A stretch of 64,000 nucleotides of DNA from DATJZH01 sp052146815 (lineage in GTDB: Bacteria; Actinomycetota; Actinomycetes; Streptosporangiales; Streptosporangiaceae): the NCBI GenBank assembly GCA_052146815.1, contig JBKQMG010000040.1, forward strand, positions 42,136 to 106,135. The letters run 5' to 3'. Of this stretch, positions 26,601-34,486 are shown piece after piece; positions within the stretch are counted from its first letter, which is position 1; each line of letters opens with the position of its first letter. The notes beneath the pieces were generated by a model. The model made no database searches, was not told where the DNA came from, and saw nothing but the letters and a program-made list of their open reading frames with translations. A program made the position numbers and the translations under genes.

Positions 26601-27061
26601 TGACCATGCAGCTCGAGTCGATGTACCAGGAGATCATCCTGGACCACTACCGGAACCCGCACCACAAGGGCCTGCGGGAGCCGTTCGACGCCGAGGTCCA
26701 GCACGTGAATCCGACCTGCGGAGACGAGATCACGCTGCGGGTCACGCTGAAGGACGCCGGCGGCGAGCCCGCGGTCGCCGACGTGTCGTACGAAGCGCTC
26801 GGCTGCTCGATCAGCCAGGCGAGCGCGTCGATGATGACCGACGCGATCATCGGCAAGCCGGTCGGGGACGCTATGAGGATCAGCACCGAGTTCCTGCGGC
26901 TGATGCAGTCGCGGGGCGCGGCCGAGCCGGACGAGGACGTCCTCGGCGACGCGGTCGCGTTCGAGGGAGTCGCCAAGTACCCCGCCCGGATCAAGTGCGC
27001 CCTGCTGGGCTGGATGGCCTGGAAGGACGCGACCGCCCGCGCACTGGAGGAGCAGAGATGA
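26600..27061 (+). CDS. sufU: Sulfur-transfer protein SufU
   Basis: IscU-like protein of 153 residues that takes sulfur from SufS. The zinc-binding positions are in NPTCGDEI, LGCSISQASASMM and IKCALLGW, with the extra 18 to 21 residues between the second and third cysteine regions that mark SufU. The ATG at 26600 overlaps the sufS stop; longer in-frame starts inside sufS are not needed. The 3' end overlaps the sufT ATG. Confidence 0.96.
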   Translation: MTMQLESMYQEIILDHYRNPHHKGLREPFDAEVQHVNPTCGDEITLRVTLKDAGGEPAVADVSYEALGCSISQASASMMTDAIIGKPVGDAMRISTEFLRLMQSRGAAEPDEDVLGDAVAFEGVAKYPARIKCALLGWMAWKDATARALEEQR

Positions 27062-27405
27062 CCGAGAACACCGCCGGCGCGGCCGGCCAGCTGACCACGC
27101 CCGAGACCGAGGACGTGCTGGAGGCGCTGCGGGACGTCGTCGACCCTGAGCTCGGCGTCAACGTCGTCGACCTCGGCCTGGTGTACGGGGTGAACGTCGC
27201 CGACGACCGGGTGGCGACCATCGACATGACCCTGACCAGCGCGGCCTGCCCGCTGACGGACGTCATCGAGGACCAGACCAGGGCCGCCCTGGAAGGCCTG
27301 GTCAGCGACTTCCGGATCAACTGGGTGTGGCTGCCGCCGTGGGGCCCGGACAAGATCACCGAGGACGGCCGCGAGCAGCTGCGCGCGCTCGGCTTCAACG
27401 TCTGA
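27058..27405 (+). CDS. sufT: SufT / MIP18-family iron-sulfur maturation protein
   Basis: Small protein of 115 residues in the DUF59/MIP18 family. It shows DVVDPELGVNVVDLGLVYGV, the conserved cysteine region TSAACPLTD and VWLPPWGPDKIT. Members help to deliver Fe-S clusters to target proteins. It is the last gene of the operon and overlaps the sufU stop (ATGA). A GC hairpin lies 26 bases after its stop. Confidence 0.95.
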   Translation: MTENTAGAAGQLTTPETEDVLEALRDVVDPELGVNVVDLGLVYGVNVADDRVATIDMTLTSAACPLTDVIEDQTRAALEGLVSDFRINWVWLPPWGPDKITEDGREQLRALGFNV

Positions 27406-27430
27406 CGGCCGCGGGCCGGCCTGGCCGCGG

Positions 27431-27447
27431 ACCCGCGATCCGCGGGT
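27431..27447 (+). terminator. Short hairpin after the suf operon
   Basis: ACCCGCG, a three-base loop ATC, and CGCGGGT make a perfect seven-base-pair stem 26 bases after the sufT stop. No T-run follows. It probably closes the suf transcript before the separate leuA leader region. Confidence 0.5.
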
Positions 27448-27490
27448 TGCCGCGACCAGGCTTGCCGTCGTCGGCTATGGTGATGATGTC

Positions 27491-27535
27491 ATGATGCGCG
27501 AGCTGCTCCTTCGCAGCCGCGGCGAGGCTCGGTAA
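27491..27535 (+). CDS. leuL: leuA leader peptide (leucine attenuator)
   Basis: Short open frame of 14 codons reading MMRELLLRSRGEAR with three adjacent leucine codons (CTG CTC CTT). It lies 83 bases before leuA on the same strand. A run of leucine codons followed by alternative hairpins is the standard layout of leucine-dependent transcription attenuation, so ribosome stalling here would switch leuA on when leucyl-tRNA is short. Confidence 0.75.
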   Translation: MMRELLLRSRGEAR

Positions 27536-27541
27536 CCAGAT

Positions 27542-27582
27542 CGGTCGGCCCCTCGTCGCGGGCCGCAGTGCTGCGCCGACCG
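27542..27582 (+). promoter_or_regulatory. Alternative hairpins of the leuA attenuator
   Basis: CGGTCGGC (27542-27549) pairs with GCCGACCG (27575-27582), while CGGCCC (27546-27551) pairs with GGGCCG (27560-27565). The two pairings share bases 27546-27549 and therefore exclude each other. They sit between the leader peptide stop and the leuA ATG, where a terminator/antiterminator choice is expected. Which hairpin is the terminator is not clear because there is no T-run. Confidence 0.55.
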
Positions 27583-27618
27583 CACGATCCCCGGTCACAT
27601 CCCAGGAGCAGCACCATC

Positions 27619-29502
27619 ATGAGCAGTCCATCTGCAAGTAACGCATCTGCCAGCAACCCGTCGGCCAGCAGCCCATCGGTGAGCGGCGCCGTCCCGCCGT
27701 CTGCGCCCGGCGCGCCAGGGTCCCCTGTCCCCGCATCTCCCGGCGGCGCGTCACCAGGCGGTGCGTCAGCGGCCGGCCGTCAGCAGCCGTCCGGCATGCC
27801 ACGTCATCGGTACCGGCCCTTCCCGGCCGTCGACCTGCCCGATCGGCAGTGGCCGGCGCGCACCATCACTGCCGCGCCCCGCTGGCTGTCCACGGACCTG
27901 CGCGACGGCAACCAGGCCCTGATCGACCCGATGAACGCCGCCCGCAAGCAGGCCATGTTCGACCTGCTGGTCAAGATGGGCTACAAGGAGATCGAGGTCG
28001 GCTTCCCGGCCGCCAGCCAGACCGAGTTCGACTTCATCCGCAGCCTGATCGAGAGCGGCTCCGTGCCCGACGATGTGTGCATCTCGGCGCTCACCCAGGC
28101 GCGCGAGGAGCTGATCGAGCGGACCGTGCAGTCGCTGACGGGCGCCCGCCGGGCCACCGTGCACATGTACAACGCGGCCGCGCCGATCTTCCGAAGCGTC
28201 GTTTTCGGCTGGGAGGGTGACGGCCGCGCCGAGTGCAAGGCCGTGGCCGTCGAGGGGACCAGGGCGGTCCTGAAGTTCGCCGAGCAGTACCTGCCCGGCA
28301 CCGAGTTCGGCTACGAGTACTCGCCTGAGATCTTCATGGACACCGAGCTCGACTTCTCGCTGGAGATCTGCGAGGCGGTGATGGACGTCTGGCAGCCCGA
28401 GCCAGGCCGGGAGATCGTCCTCAACCTGCCCTGCACGGTCGAGCGGTCCACGCCCAACGTGTACGCCGACCAGATCGAGTGGATGAGCCGCAGTCTCAGC
28501 CGGCGCGAGCACATCGCCCTGTCGGTGCACACGCACAACGACCGCGGCACCGCCATTGCCGACGCGGAGCTGGCCGTGCTGGCAGGAGCCGACCGCATCG
28601 AGGGCTGCCTGTTCGGCAACGGCGAGCGCTCGGGCAACGTGGACCTGGTCACGCTCGGACTGAACCTCTACAGCCAGGGCATCGACCCGATGATCGACTT
28701 CAGCGACATCGACCAGATCCGGCGCACCGCCGAGTACTGCAACCGGATCAGCGTGCACGAGCGCCACCCCTACGCCGGCGACCTCGTCTACACCTCTTTC
28801 TCCGGCTCGCATCAGGACGCCATCAAGAAGGGCTTCGACCACCTCGAGCGGATCGCCGCGGACGCCGGGCGGCCGGTCGGCGAGCTGCCGTGGGCCATGC
28901 CGTACCTGCCCATCGACCCCAGGGATGTCGGCCGTTCCTACGAGGCGGTCATCCGGGTCAACTCGCAGTCCGGCAAGGGCGGCGTCGCCTACATCATGAA
29001 GAACGACCACCACCTGGATCTGCCGCGCCGCCTGCAGATCGAGTTCAGCCACGTGATCCAGCAGCACACCGACAACGAGGGCGGCGAGGTCGGGGCCGCG
29101 CAGATGTGGGATATCTTCGCCGCCGAGTACCTGGGCAGCGGCCCGTTCGAGCTGGTCGACTTCAGTTCCGCGAGCGCGGACGGTACCGAGCGGATCACCA
29201 CCACGGTGCGCGCGTTCGGCACCGAGCACGCTCTCGGCGGAGTCGGCAACGGCCCGATCGCCGCGTTCTGCCAGGCCCTGACGCCGATCGATCTCGGCCT
29301 CGGGGGAGTCGGGGTCCGCGTGCTCGACTACGCCGAGCATGCGCTCACCTCTGGCCGCGACGCCGAGGCGGCTGCCTACCTCGAGATCGAGGTCGGCGAC
29401 CAGGTGCTGTGGGGCGTCGGCATCAGCGAGTCGATCGTGCGCGCGTCACTGCGCGCGGTAATCAGCTCGCTGAACCGGGCGGCGCGCCTGCGCGACCGCT
29501 AG
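27619..29502 (+). CDS. leuA: 2-isopropylmalate synthase
   Basis: First enzyme of leucine synthesis, condensing acetyl-CoA with 2-oxoisovalerate; about 627 residues. The catalytic domain has STDLRDGNQALIDPM, GFPAASQTEFDFI, LSVHTHNDRGTAIADAELAV (metal-binding HTHND), and GNGERSGNVDLVTLGLNLYSQG in pieces. The C-terminal regulatory domain for leucine inhibition is also present (VRVLDYAEHALTSGRDAEAA). The first 50 or so residues are a low-complexity S/N/P/A/G-rich tail with repeated ASN-PSAS units. ATG 27619 is chosen because AGGAG is about 11 bases upstream. Its stop overlaps the convergent gene's stop. Confidence 0.95.
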   Translation: MSSPSASNASASNPSASSPSVSGAVPPSAPGAPGSPVPASPGGASPGGASAAGRQQPSGMPRHRYRPFPAVDLPDRQWPARTITAAPRWLSTDLRDGNQALIDPMNAARKQAMFDLLVKMGYKEIEVGFPAASQTEFDFIRSLIESGSVPDDVCISALTQAREELIERTVQSLTGARRATVHMYNAAAPIFRSVVFGWEGDGRAECKAVAVEGTRAVLKFAEQYLPGTEFGYEYSPEIFMDTELDFSLEICEAVMDVWQPEPGREIVLNLPCTVERSTPNVYADQIEWMSRSLSRREHIALSVHTHNDRGTAIADAELAVLAGADRIEGCLFGNGERSGNVDLVTLGLNLYSQGIDPMIDFSDIDQIRRTAEYCNRISVHERHPYAGDLVYTSFSGSHQDAIKKGFDHLERIAADAGRPVGELPWAMPYLPIDPRDVGRSYEAVIRVNSQSGKGGVAYIMKNDHHLDLPRRLQIEFSHVIQQHTDNEGGEVGAAQMWDIFAAEYLGSGPFELVDFSSASADGTERITTTVRAFGTEHALGGVGNGPIAAFCQALTPIDLGLGGVGVRVLDYAEHALTSGRDAEAAAYLEIEVGDQVLWGVGISESIVRASLRAVISSLNRAARLRDR

Positions 29503-30089
29503 CGGTACTGTTCGCCCGCAGCCCCGTCCGGTGCAGCGCTGTGTGATGCAGCGCTGTGTGATGCAGCACTGTGCTCTGCTGCCGCTGAATCGCCGAGCGG
29601 GCTCAGCTGCCGCACTGCGCTGCGGACCCGGGCGCGCAGATCGTCGGCGCTCGCCCGGTGATAGAGGGGCCCGGTGGCGTCGCACAGCAGCATGCGGGCC
29701 TGGGCCAAGCCGCGCGGGCTGACCGGTCCGGCGGTCAGCAGCGCGCCGGTCAGCTCGCCGAAGTCGGCTGCGCAGTCCCGGACCCGGTCCCGGCAGACCG
29801 GGACGGGCAGCCGCAGCTGACCACCGAGTCCGCCGCGGCCGGCCAGCCGGCAGGCCGGCGGCAGCCCGGCCGCGGCCAGGACCCGCTGCACGCTGCCGGC
29901 GAGTTCGCGCCGCAGGGGCGTGCGCGCGAGCTGCCGGGCCCGCAGCGACAGGGCGACACTGTCATCGGGGCAGGCTCCGGCGGCTAGTGCCCGGTCCAGG
30001 CGGCTCGCATACACGCGAGCCGCCAGGTGATGCCAGGGACGTACGGTCTGCGGGGCGGGACAGTCGGCGTTCGTCAGAATGACCAGCAT
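29499..30089 (-). CDS. Uncharacterised protein divergent from the CGNR regulator
   Basis: Protein of 196 residues with no recognised domain. The N-terminal part, MLVILTNADCPAPQTVRPWH followed by HLAARVYASRLDRALAAG, and the central ARQLARTPLRRELAGSVQRV are arginine-rich and probably helical, suggesting a cytosolic or nucleic-acid-related role, but this is weak. The ATG at 30089 is preceded by GGGAGA at a good distance. The C terminus is built from a 15-base tandem repeat giving SAASH units. It diverges from the CGNR-type regulator across a promoter region with direct repeats, so the two may be co-regulated. The 3' end overlaps the leuA stop. Confidence 0.65.
   Translation of the reverse strand: MLVILTNADCPAPQTVRPWHHLAARVYASRLDRALAAGACPDDSVALSLRARQLARTPLRRELAGSVQRVLAAAGLPPACRLAGRGGLGGQLRLPVPVCRDRVRDCAADFGELTGALLTAGPVSPRGLAQARMLLCDATGPLYHRASADDLRARVRSAVRQLSPLGDSAAAEHSAASHSAASHSAAPDGAAGEQYR
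29533..29575. repeat. 15-base tandem repeat at a gene 3' end
   Basis: Two identical units GCAGCGCTGTGTGAT (29533-29547 and 29548-29562) and a partial third. On the complement they encode the SAASH units near the C terminus of the uncharacterised protein. The in-frame length keeps the reading frame open when copy number changes. Confidence 0.8.
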
Positions 30090-30163
30090 AAGGAATCTCC
30101 CGGTCAGAGATTTCAAGAGGCACTCCGGCTCGCACCTCTTTTCGTGACCTGTAAAGATTGTAT

Positions 30164-30204
30164 GCCGGTCATGCATGACTAGACAAGTGCTTTAGCCGGT
30201 CATG
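30164..30204. promoter_or_regulatory. Direct repeats and palindrome in a divergent promoter
   Basis: GCCGGTCATG occurs at 30164-30173 and again at 30195-30204, 31 bases apart, which is close to three helix turns. The first copy merges into the perfect palindrome GTCATGCATGAC (30168-30179). A promoter for the rightward gene follows: TACACT at 30210-30215 lies six bases before the GTG start. The repeats are plausible binding sites for the CGNR regulator itself. Confidence 0.55.
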
Positions 30205-30221
30205 TCGACTACACTGAAGAG

Positions 30222-30848
30222 GTGACGCTGCCTGACTGGGTTCCCGGCCCCGAGGAAAAGCCGGCGCCGATGCCGCTGCTCCTCGTGCAGGCCTTCGTTA
30301 ACACCAGCAACCTGGGCGAAGAGACGGACCTGCTCGCCGACGACACGACGGCCAATACCTGGCTGCGGCAGGCGGGACTGCTAGGCGCGGAATTCAGCGC
30401 TGCAGGCCAGGACCTTCAGGCCGCCCGCGAGGTCCGGGAGGGAATCCGGGCGCTGCTGGCGGCGAACGGCGGCGGCCCGCCGGCCACTGACGCCGGCCTG
30501 CGCCCTCTTCAGGCGGTCACGTTCGCGGCGCAGCCGCGCCTGACGGTGGATCATGACGGCCAGGTCCAGCTTGAGCCCGAATCCCGCGGGCGTCCCGCCG
30601 ATGGGCTGGTCCGCCTTTTGCTCATCATCCGCGACGCGCAGCACGACGGCACCTGGCCACGGCTGAAAGCGTGCGGCAACCCGGACTGCCAGTGGGCATT
30701 CTACGACCGCTCCCACAGCCGCCGCGGCACCTGGTGCGACATGTCGTCGTGCGGCAACCTGATCAAGAACCGGAACCTGAGGGCCCGGCGCAGCAGTCAG
30801 CCCAGCGCCGCGCAGCCGGCGGCGGCGGCGGCGGCGGCCCAGCCTTAG
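30222..30848 (+). CDS. CGNR zinc-finger / ABATE-domain transcription regulator
   Basis: Regulator-like protein of 208 residues. The N-terminal ABATE domain begins LLLVQAFVNTSNLGEETDLL and the C-terminal zinc-finger reads KACGNPDCQWAFYDRSHSRR followed by GTWCDMSSCGNLIKNRNLRA, where CGNL-KNR replaces the usual CGNR core. Members are thought to bind DNA through the finger while ABATE senses stress or ligand. The GTG start at 30222 is six bases after a TACACT -10 element, so the transcript may be leaderless. The tail is an alanine-rich stretch. It is convergent with the aldolase gene (54-base gap without a clear terminator). Confidence 0.85.
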   Translation: MTLPDWVPGPEEKPAPMPLLLVQAFVNTSNLGEETDLLADDTTANTWLRQAGLLGAEFSAAGQDLQAAREVREGIRALLAANGGGPPATDAGLRPLQAVTFAAQPRLTVDHDGQVQLEPESRGRPADGLVRLLLIIRDAQHDGTWPRLKACGNPDCQWAFYDRSHSRRGTWCDMSSCGNLIKNRNLRARRSSQPSAAQPAAAAAAAQP

Positions 30849-30902
30849 CCCCCGGCGCGGGACCAGCCCCAGGTGCAGTACACCTAGGTCGCATGGCGGA
30901 TC

Positions 30903-31949
30903 TCAGCGCAAGCCCGGCGTCTGCCGGCGGTCCTGCGCAGGCTGGCCTTCGAGTTCGAGCTCGGCCGTATACCTGCCGGCCAGCGCCGCGACATTCATCG
31001 CGGCCCGCTTCAGCAAGGCGCGCTGGCCAGCGCCGACGGCAGCGGGCTCGCCGCGCCACGCGGCCATGGCCGGGTAGGCGAGGGCGCGGCCGAAGGAGAA
31101 GGTCAGCGGCCACAGATGGGGTATCCGCTGCAGCGCGGCGAGGTTCTCGGTCGCCTGCTCGGGCCGCTGTTCACCTGCCAGGAACGCGACGCCGCCCAGC
31201 GCGACAGGCACACTCGCCAGCGCCGCCAGGGTGGCCTCAGCCATCCCCGGCGGCGTGGCGCGCTGCCCGCTGTCGAGGCCAGGCAGCGCCATGCTGGGCA
31301 TGAGCACGACCGTCTCGAATCCAACGCCGAAGTCCTGCAGCGCGGTCACCACCTCGAGCAGCATGAGGGACGTCACCGTCTCGCACTGCCCGAGCGAATG
31401 CCGGCCGCTCATCGTGACCTCGGGCGCCACGATCGGCACCGGGCCAGCCTCCAGGCACGCGGCCGCATACCGGGCCAGCGCCCCGGCGTTGGTCCGCAGC
31501 GCGATCCCCGAGGGCGTGCCAGCGCCGATCGCGCACACCGAGCGCCATTTCGCGAACGCCGCTCCGCGGCCCGCATACTCGCGCAGCCGGGACGCCAGTC
31601 CGTCCAGGCCCTCGGTCACGCTGTCTCCGGGCGCACCGGCCAGCGGCTTGATGCCGGCATCTACCTTGATGGCCGCCAGCATCCCCGAACTGGCCAGCGC
31701 CGCGGGAAAGGACGGCCCCGCCGTCACGTGCTGGCGGAATGTCTCGTCACACAAGATCACGCCGCTGATCGCCGCGGCGAGGCCGGACGCGGTGACCAGC
31801 ATCTCCCGGTAGGCGCGCCTGTTGTCCCCGGTGGGCGCGACCCTGACCCTCGCCAGCCGGGCTGACATCGTGGCAGGGCTCTCATCGGCGGCGAGCACGC
31901 CCTGCCCTGGCGCGGCCAGTGCGGCGGCGACGGCAGCAAGCTCGGTCAT
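30903..31949 (-). CDS. Class I fructose-bisphosphate aldolase
   Basis: Schiff-base aldolase of 348 residues for glycolysis and the Calvin cycle. The family motifs are QGVLAADESPATMSARL near the N terminus, ILCDETFRQ, the lysine-bearing KVDAGIKPLAG and GAAFAKWRSVCAIG, and LTFSFGRALAYPAM near the end. ATG 31949 is supported by AAAGGAGG about 7 bases upstream; an open frame continues further upstream but has no coding character. It diverges from the damaged phosphoribulokinase gene and probably belongs to the RuBisCO gene set. Confidence 0.93.
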   Translation of the reverse strand: MTELAAVAAALAAPGQGVLAADESPATMSARLARVRVAPTGDNRRAYREMLVTASGLAAAISGVILCDETFRQHVTAGPSFPAALASSGMLAAIKVDAGIKPLAGAPGDSVTEGLDGLASRLREYAGRGAAFAKWRSVCAIGAGTPSGIALRTNAGALARYAAACLEAGPVPIVAPEVTMSGRHSLGQCETVTSLMLLEVVTALQDFGVGFETVVLMPSMALPGLDSGQRATPPGMAEATLAALASVPVALGGVAFLAGEQRPEQATENLAALQRIPHLWPLTFSFGRALAYPAMAAWRGEPAAVGAGQRALLKRAAMNVAALAGRYTAELELEGQPAQDRRQTPGLR

Positions 31950-32269
31950 CGGCCTGCCTCCTTTCCGGTGGACCGCATGGCACGGGCGGACCGGAGTGGC
32001 ACTGGCGCCGACGCTGGCCGGTGCCGCGGCCGGGGGCGTCCCCGCAGCGGGTGCAACAGGGAGGTAGGCATGCCCTCGGCTCACCCGCCGTATCACCGGC
32101 TCGGGGGAAGCGCACATTGCCGCGGGCGGTCTACGGTCGTGGCCAGGGCGGTGTCGCAGTCAGAGCGGCGAAGCGGCGCGCTGGCAATGGCCGCGGTACG
32201 CAGGCCAGACCGCCGGTGCGGGCTGGCCCAGTGAGAGGGCCGTGCCGGCTGCCCAGTGAGAGGGGAAGT
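31950..32269. other. Divergent intergenic region between aldolase and cbbP
   Basis: About 320 bases without a convincing gene. The only structure I see is a direct repeat GCCCAGTGAGAGGG, at about 32226-32239 and 32251-32264, the second copy supplying the ribosome site of the cbbP GTG start. Both flanking genes read outward, so it should contain two promoters; I could not identify clear -10 boxes. Confidence 0.5.
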
Positions 32270-32860
32270 GTGCCGCACAAGGAAATGCGACTGCGCCGCA
32301 GCGAGGCAGCACAGGAGTCCAGGCGCCCGGTGATGCTCGCGATCGCGGGCGACAGCGCCGCGGGGAAGACCACGCTGACCCGCGGAATCGCCGCGGCCCT
32401 CGGACCAGACCGCGCGACCGCCATCTGCGTCGACGACTATCAGCGGTACGACCGGGCGGAGCGCCGGGACGTGCCGTTCACGGTGCTCAACCCGGCATGC
32501 AGCTACATCGACATCATGGAACAGCACCTCCAGCTGCTCGCGCTGGGCAGGCACCTGCCGAGCCCGTCTACGACCACTCCGCCGGTCAGCTCGTGCGGCC
32601 CGTGCTGGTCGAGCCGGGAGATTCCGTCATCGTGGAGGGGCTGCTGCCGCTGCACTCCCGCCTGTCGCGGGCCTGCTTCGACATCACCGTCTACCTGGAC
32701 CCGCCCGAGGACATCCGCCGCGGGTGGAAGCTCAAGCGCGACTGTGCCGAGCGCGGCTACACGCGCGAGCAGGTACTCGCCGAGCTCGAGCGGCGGGAGC
32801 CCGAGTCGGCCGCTTACATCCGGTCGCAGCGGCAGTGGGCCGACATCGTGGTGCGGTATC
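32270..32860 (+). pseudogene. cbbP: Phosphoribulokinase, frameshifted and C-terminally truncated
   Basis: Would phosphorylate ribulose 5-phosphate to the RuBisCO substrate. The start is GTG 32270 behind AGAGGGG. Frame one gives MLAIAGDSAAGKTTLTRGIA, ICVDDYQRYDRAERRDVPFT and YIDIMEQHLQLLALGRHL. Near 32558 one base is missing, and the next frame continues with EPVYDHSAGQLVRPVLVEPG, VIVEGLLPLHSRLSRACFDI, VYLDPPEDIRRGWKLKRDC and SQRQWADIVVRY. Similarity then ends: the roughly 100 C-terminal residues of the family are missing, and beyond this point the sequence is the 3' end of cbbX on the other strand. The shifted frame has no stop for over 1 kb. No functional enzyme is expected from this copy. 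Confidence 0.85.
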
Positions 32861-32899
32861 TAGCCGGTCGACGGCCGGACCGCGCCCGGCTAGATACTG
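32858..32899. repeat. Perfect 12-base inverted repeat at the cbbP/cbbX junction
   Basis: GTATCTAGCCGG at 32858-32869 and CCGGCTAGATAC at 32888-32899, separated by 18 bases. One arm lies where phosphoribulokinase similarity stops, the other contains the last codons and TAG stop of cbbX. It could act as a bidirectional terminator for these convergent genes, or mark the breakpoint that removed the cbbP 3' end. Confidence 0.85.
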
Positions 32900-34014
32900 C
32901 TCGCAGGGACATCAGCCGGCTGCCCGGCGCCGGCCTCGCCGCCGATGCCGCCGGTGAAGACCCGGCTGCTGCGGACGTCAGCGGCGGTGATCTCCATCAG
33001 GTTGTCGCGGCTGACCCGGCCGCTGGCCGCGACCAGGCGCCCGGCCTGGCGCAGCCGCAGCCGCTCGATCGCGTTGCGGATGCTGCGGGCGTTGGCGAAG
33101 CGGGGCTGGCTCATCCGCAGCACGACGTACTCCCGGAAGGCCTGCCTGGCGTCGGGGGAGAAGCGGTACTCCTGCTCGGCGAGCATCAGGTCAGCGATCT
33201 GCATCAGCTCGTCCAGGCTGAAATCCGGGAAGTCGATGTGATGCGCGACGCGGGACGCCATGCCCGGGTTGGACCGGAAGAACACGTCCATCCGGTCGGC
33301 GTAGCCCGCCAGGATGACCACGAGGTCGTCACGGTTGTTCTCCATGAACTGCAGCAGGATCTCGATGGCCTCCTGGCCGTAGTCCCGCTCGTTGTCCGGC
33401 CGGTACAGGTAGTAAGCCTCGTCGATGAGCAGCACGCCGCCCATGGCCCGCTTGAGCACGTCCCTGGTCTTGGGCGCGGTGTGACCGACGTACTGGCCGA
33501 CGAGGTCGTCGCGGGTCACGCTCACCAGCTGGCCCTTGCGCAGATAGCCGAGCTCGGTGAGCAGCCTGCCCATGTGCAGGGCCAGGGTCGTCTTGCCGGT
33601 GCCGGGGGAGCCGGTGAAGCACATGTGCAGGTTCGGCCGGGCGGACGACAGCCCGTACTGGCCGCGGAGCCGGTCGACCAGCAGCAGGGCCGCGATCTCC
33701 CGGACCCGGCGCTTGACCGGCGCGAGGCCGATGAAGTCGCGGTCCAGCTCGTCCAGGATCGCCTCGATGCGGATGGCCTGCTGTTCCGATGCCAGCTCCA
33801 CGACCGCGTCCGGCGCCAGCGCGGGCGCAGCCGCCGGATCAGCCCGCTCGCCGGTGCCCGCCGCGCCGCGGCTCCCGGCCCGGGGCGCCTGCGTCCGCTG
33901 ATCACCGGTCTGCCGCGCGGCCGGAGCGCCCCGGCCCGGCGCGGCGGCCGGGGCGGGGCCGCCGGGCCGCGGCATCGCGAAGCCGGAGGAAGGCGGCTGC
34001 GCGGGCGTGCTCAT
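32890..34014 (-). CDS. cbbX: Red-type RuBisCO activase CbbX (AAA+)
   Basis: AAA+ remodelling ATPase of 374 residues that frees inhibited RuBisCO. Walker A is GSPGTGKTTLALHM, Walker B is GGVLLIDEAYYLYRPDNERD, and LHMCFTG, VGQYVGHTAPKT, MENNRDDLVVILAGYADRM and FFRSNPGMASRV follow the CbbX pattern. The first 70 or so residues are a Pro/Ala/Gly-rich extension that most CbbX proteins lack. Its ATG overlaps the cbbS stop (ATGA), giving the order cbbL-cbbS-cbbX. The end falls inside the inverted repeat shared with cbbP. Confidence 0.95.
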   Translation of the reverse strand: MSTPAQPPSSGFAMPRPGGPAPAAAPGRGAPAARQTGDQRTQAPRAGSRGAAGTGERADPAAAPALAPDAVVELASEQQAIRIEAILDELDRDFIGLAPVKRRVREIAALLLVDRLRGQYGLSSARPNLHMCFTGSPGTGKTTLALHMGRLLTELGYLRKGQLVSVTRDDLVGQYVGHTAPKTRDVLKRAMGGVLLIDEAYYLYRPDNERDYGQEAIEILLQFMENNRDDLVVILAGYADRMDVFFRSNPGMASRVAHHIDFPDFSLDELMQIADLMLAEQEYRFSPDARQAFREYVVLRMSQPRFANARSIRNAIERLRLRQAGRLVAASGRVSRDNLMEITAADVRSSRVFTGGIGGEAGAGQPADVPASSI

Positions 34015-34454
34015 GACCGGCCGTGACCGTTACCGCCGGAGTACCGCTCGCCGGAGGGCCGGTCGGTCGCGTACGGGTGCAGCGAGTACCGGATCTGCCG
34101 GTCACTGACTTCCTGGCGGTCCAGCCGGAAGCCCGGCTCGTGCGGCGGGCGGTTGACGATGAAGCTGAGCGCGGTGGTCTGGCGGCCGAGGCTCGCGTCG
34201 TAGGCGATGACCTTGATGTAGTGCTCGGGATAGTGGGTCCGGCACGCGTCTATCTCGTGCAGGACCGCGGCGGCGTCGCTGATCTCGAACATCGGCAGGC
34301 CCCACATCTCCCACAGGACATTGCGGGGGTGCGGGTCGTCGGTGAACTCGACGCCTATTGCCCAGCCCTGGTCGATGGCGTACTGGACCTGCGCCCTGAT
34401 CTCATCAGCGGTCAGGTCGGGAAGATAGGAGAACGTGCCCTGGGTGATGCGCAT
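34011..34454 (-). CDS. cbbS: RuBisCO small subunit, red type
   Basis: Small subunit of 147 residues. It starts MRITQGTFSYLPDLTADEI, has the GWAIGVEFTDDPHPRN and WEMWGLPMF core, and the C-terminal extension NRPPHEPGFRLDRQEVSDRQ and IRYSLHPYATDRPSGERY that forms the extra beta-hairpin of red-type enzymes. ATG 34454 is preceded by AGGAG. It lies 32 bases after cbbL and overlaps cbbX. Confidence 0.96.
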   Translation of the reverse strand: MRITQGTFSYLPDLTADEIRAQVQYAIDQGWAIGVEFTDDPHPRNVLWEMWGLPMFEISDAAAVLHEIDACRTHYPEHYIKVIAYDASLGRQTTALSFIVNRPPHEPGFRLDRQEVSDRQIRYSLHPYATDRPSGERYSGGNGHGRS

Positions 34455-34486
34455 GGAAAGCTCCTGCTGATTCCGGCTGCCCGCCA

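Noticed and set aside
27766..29340. 524-residue open frame antisense to leuA
   Set aside because: leuA on the other strand has complete family motifs; the antisense product shows no recognisable pattern.
31950..32117. N-terminal extension of the aldolase
   Set aside because: The extra 56 residues are low-complexity and the inner ATG at 31949 has an excellent ribosome site.
32860..34026. Phosphoribulokinase fused to a long tail
   Set aside because: The shifted cbbP frame stays open to 34026 only because it is antisense to cbbX; the tail is a shadow, not a real fusion.
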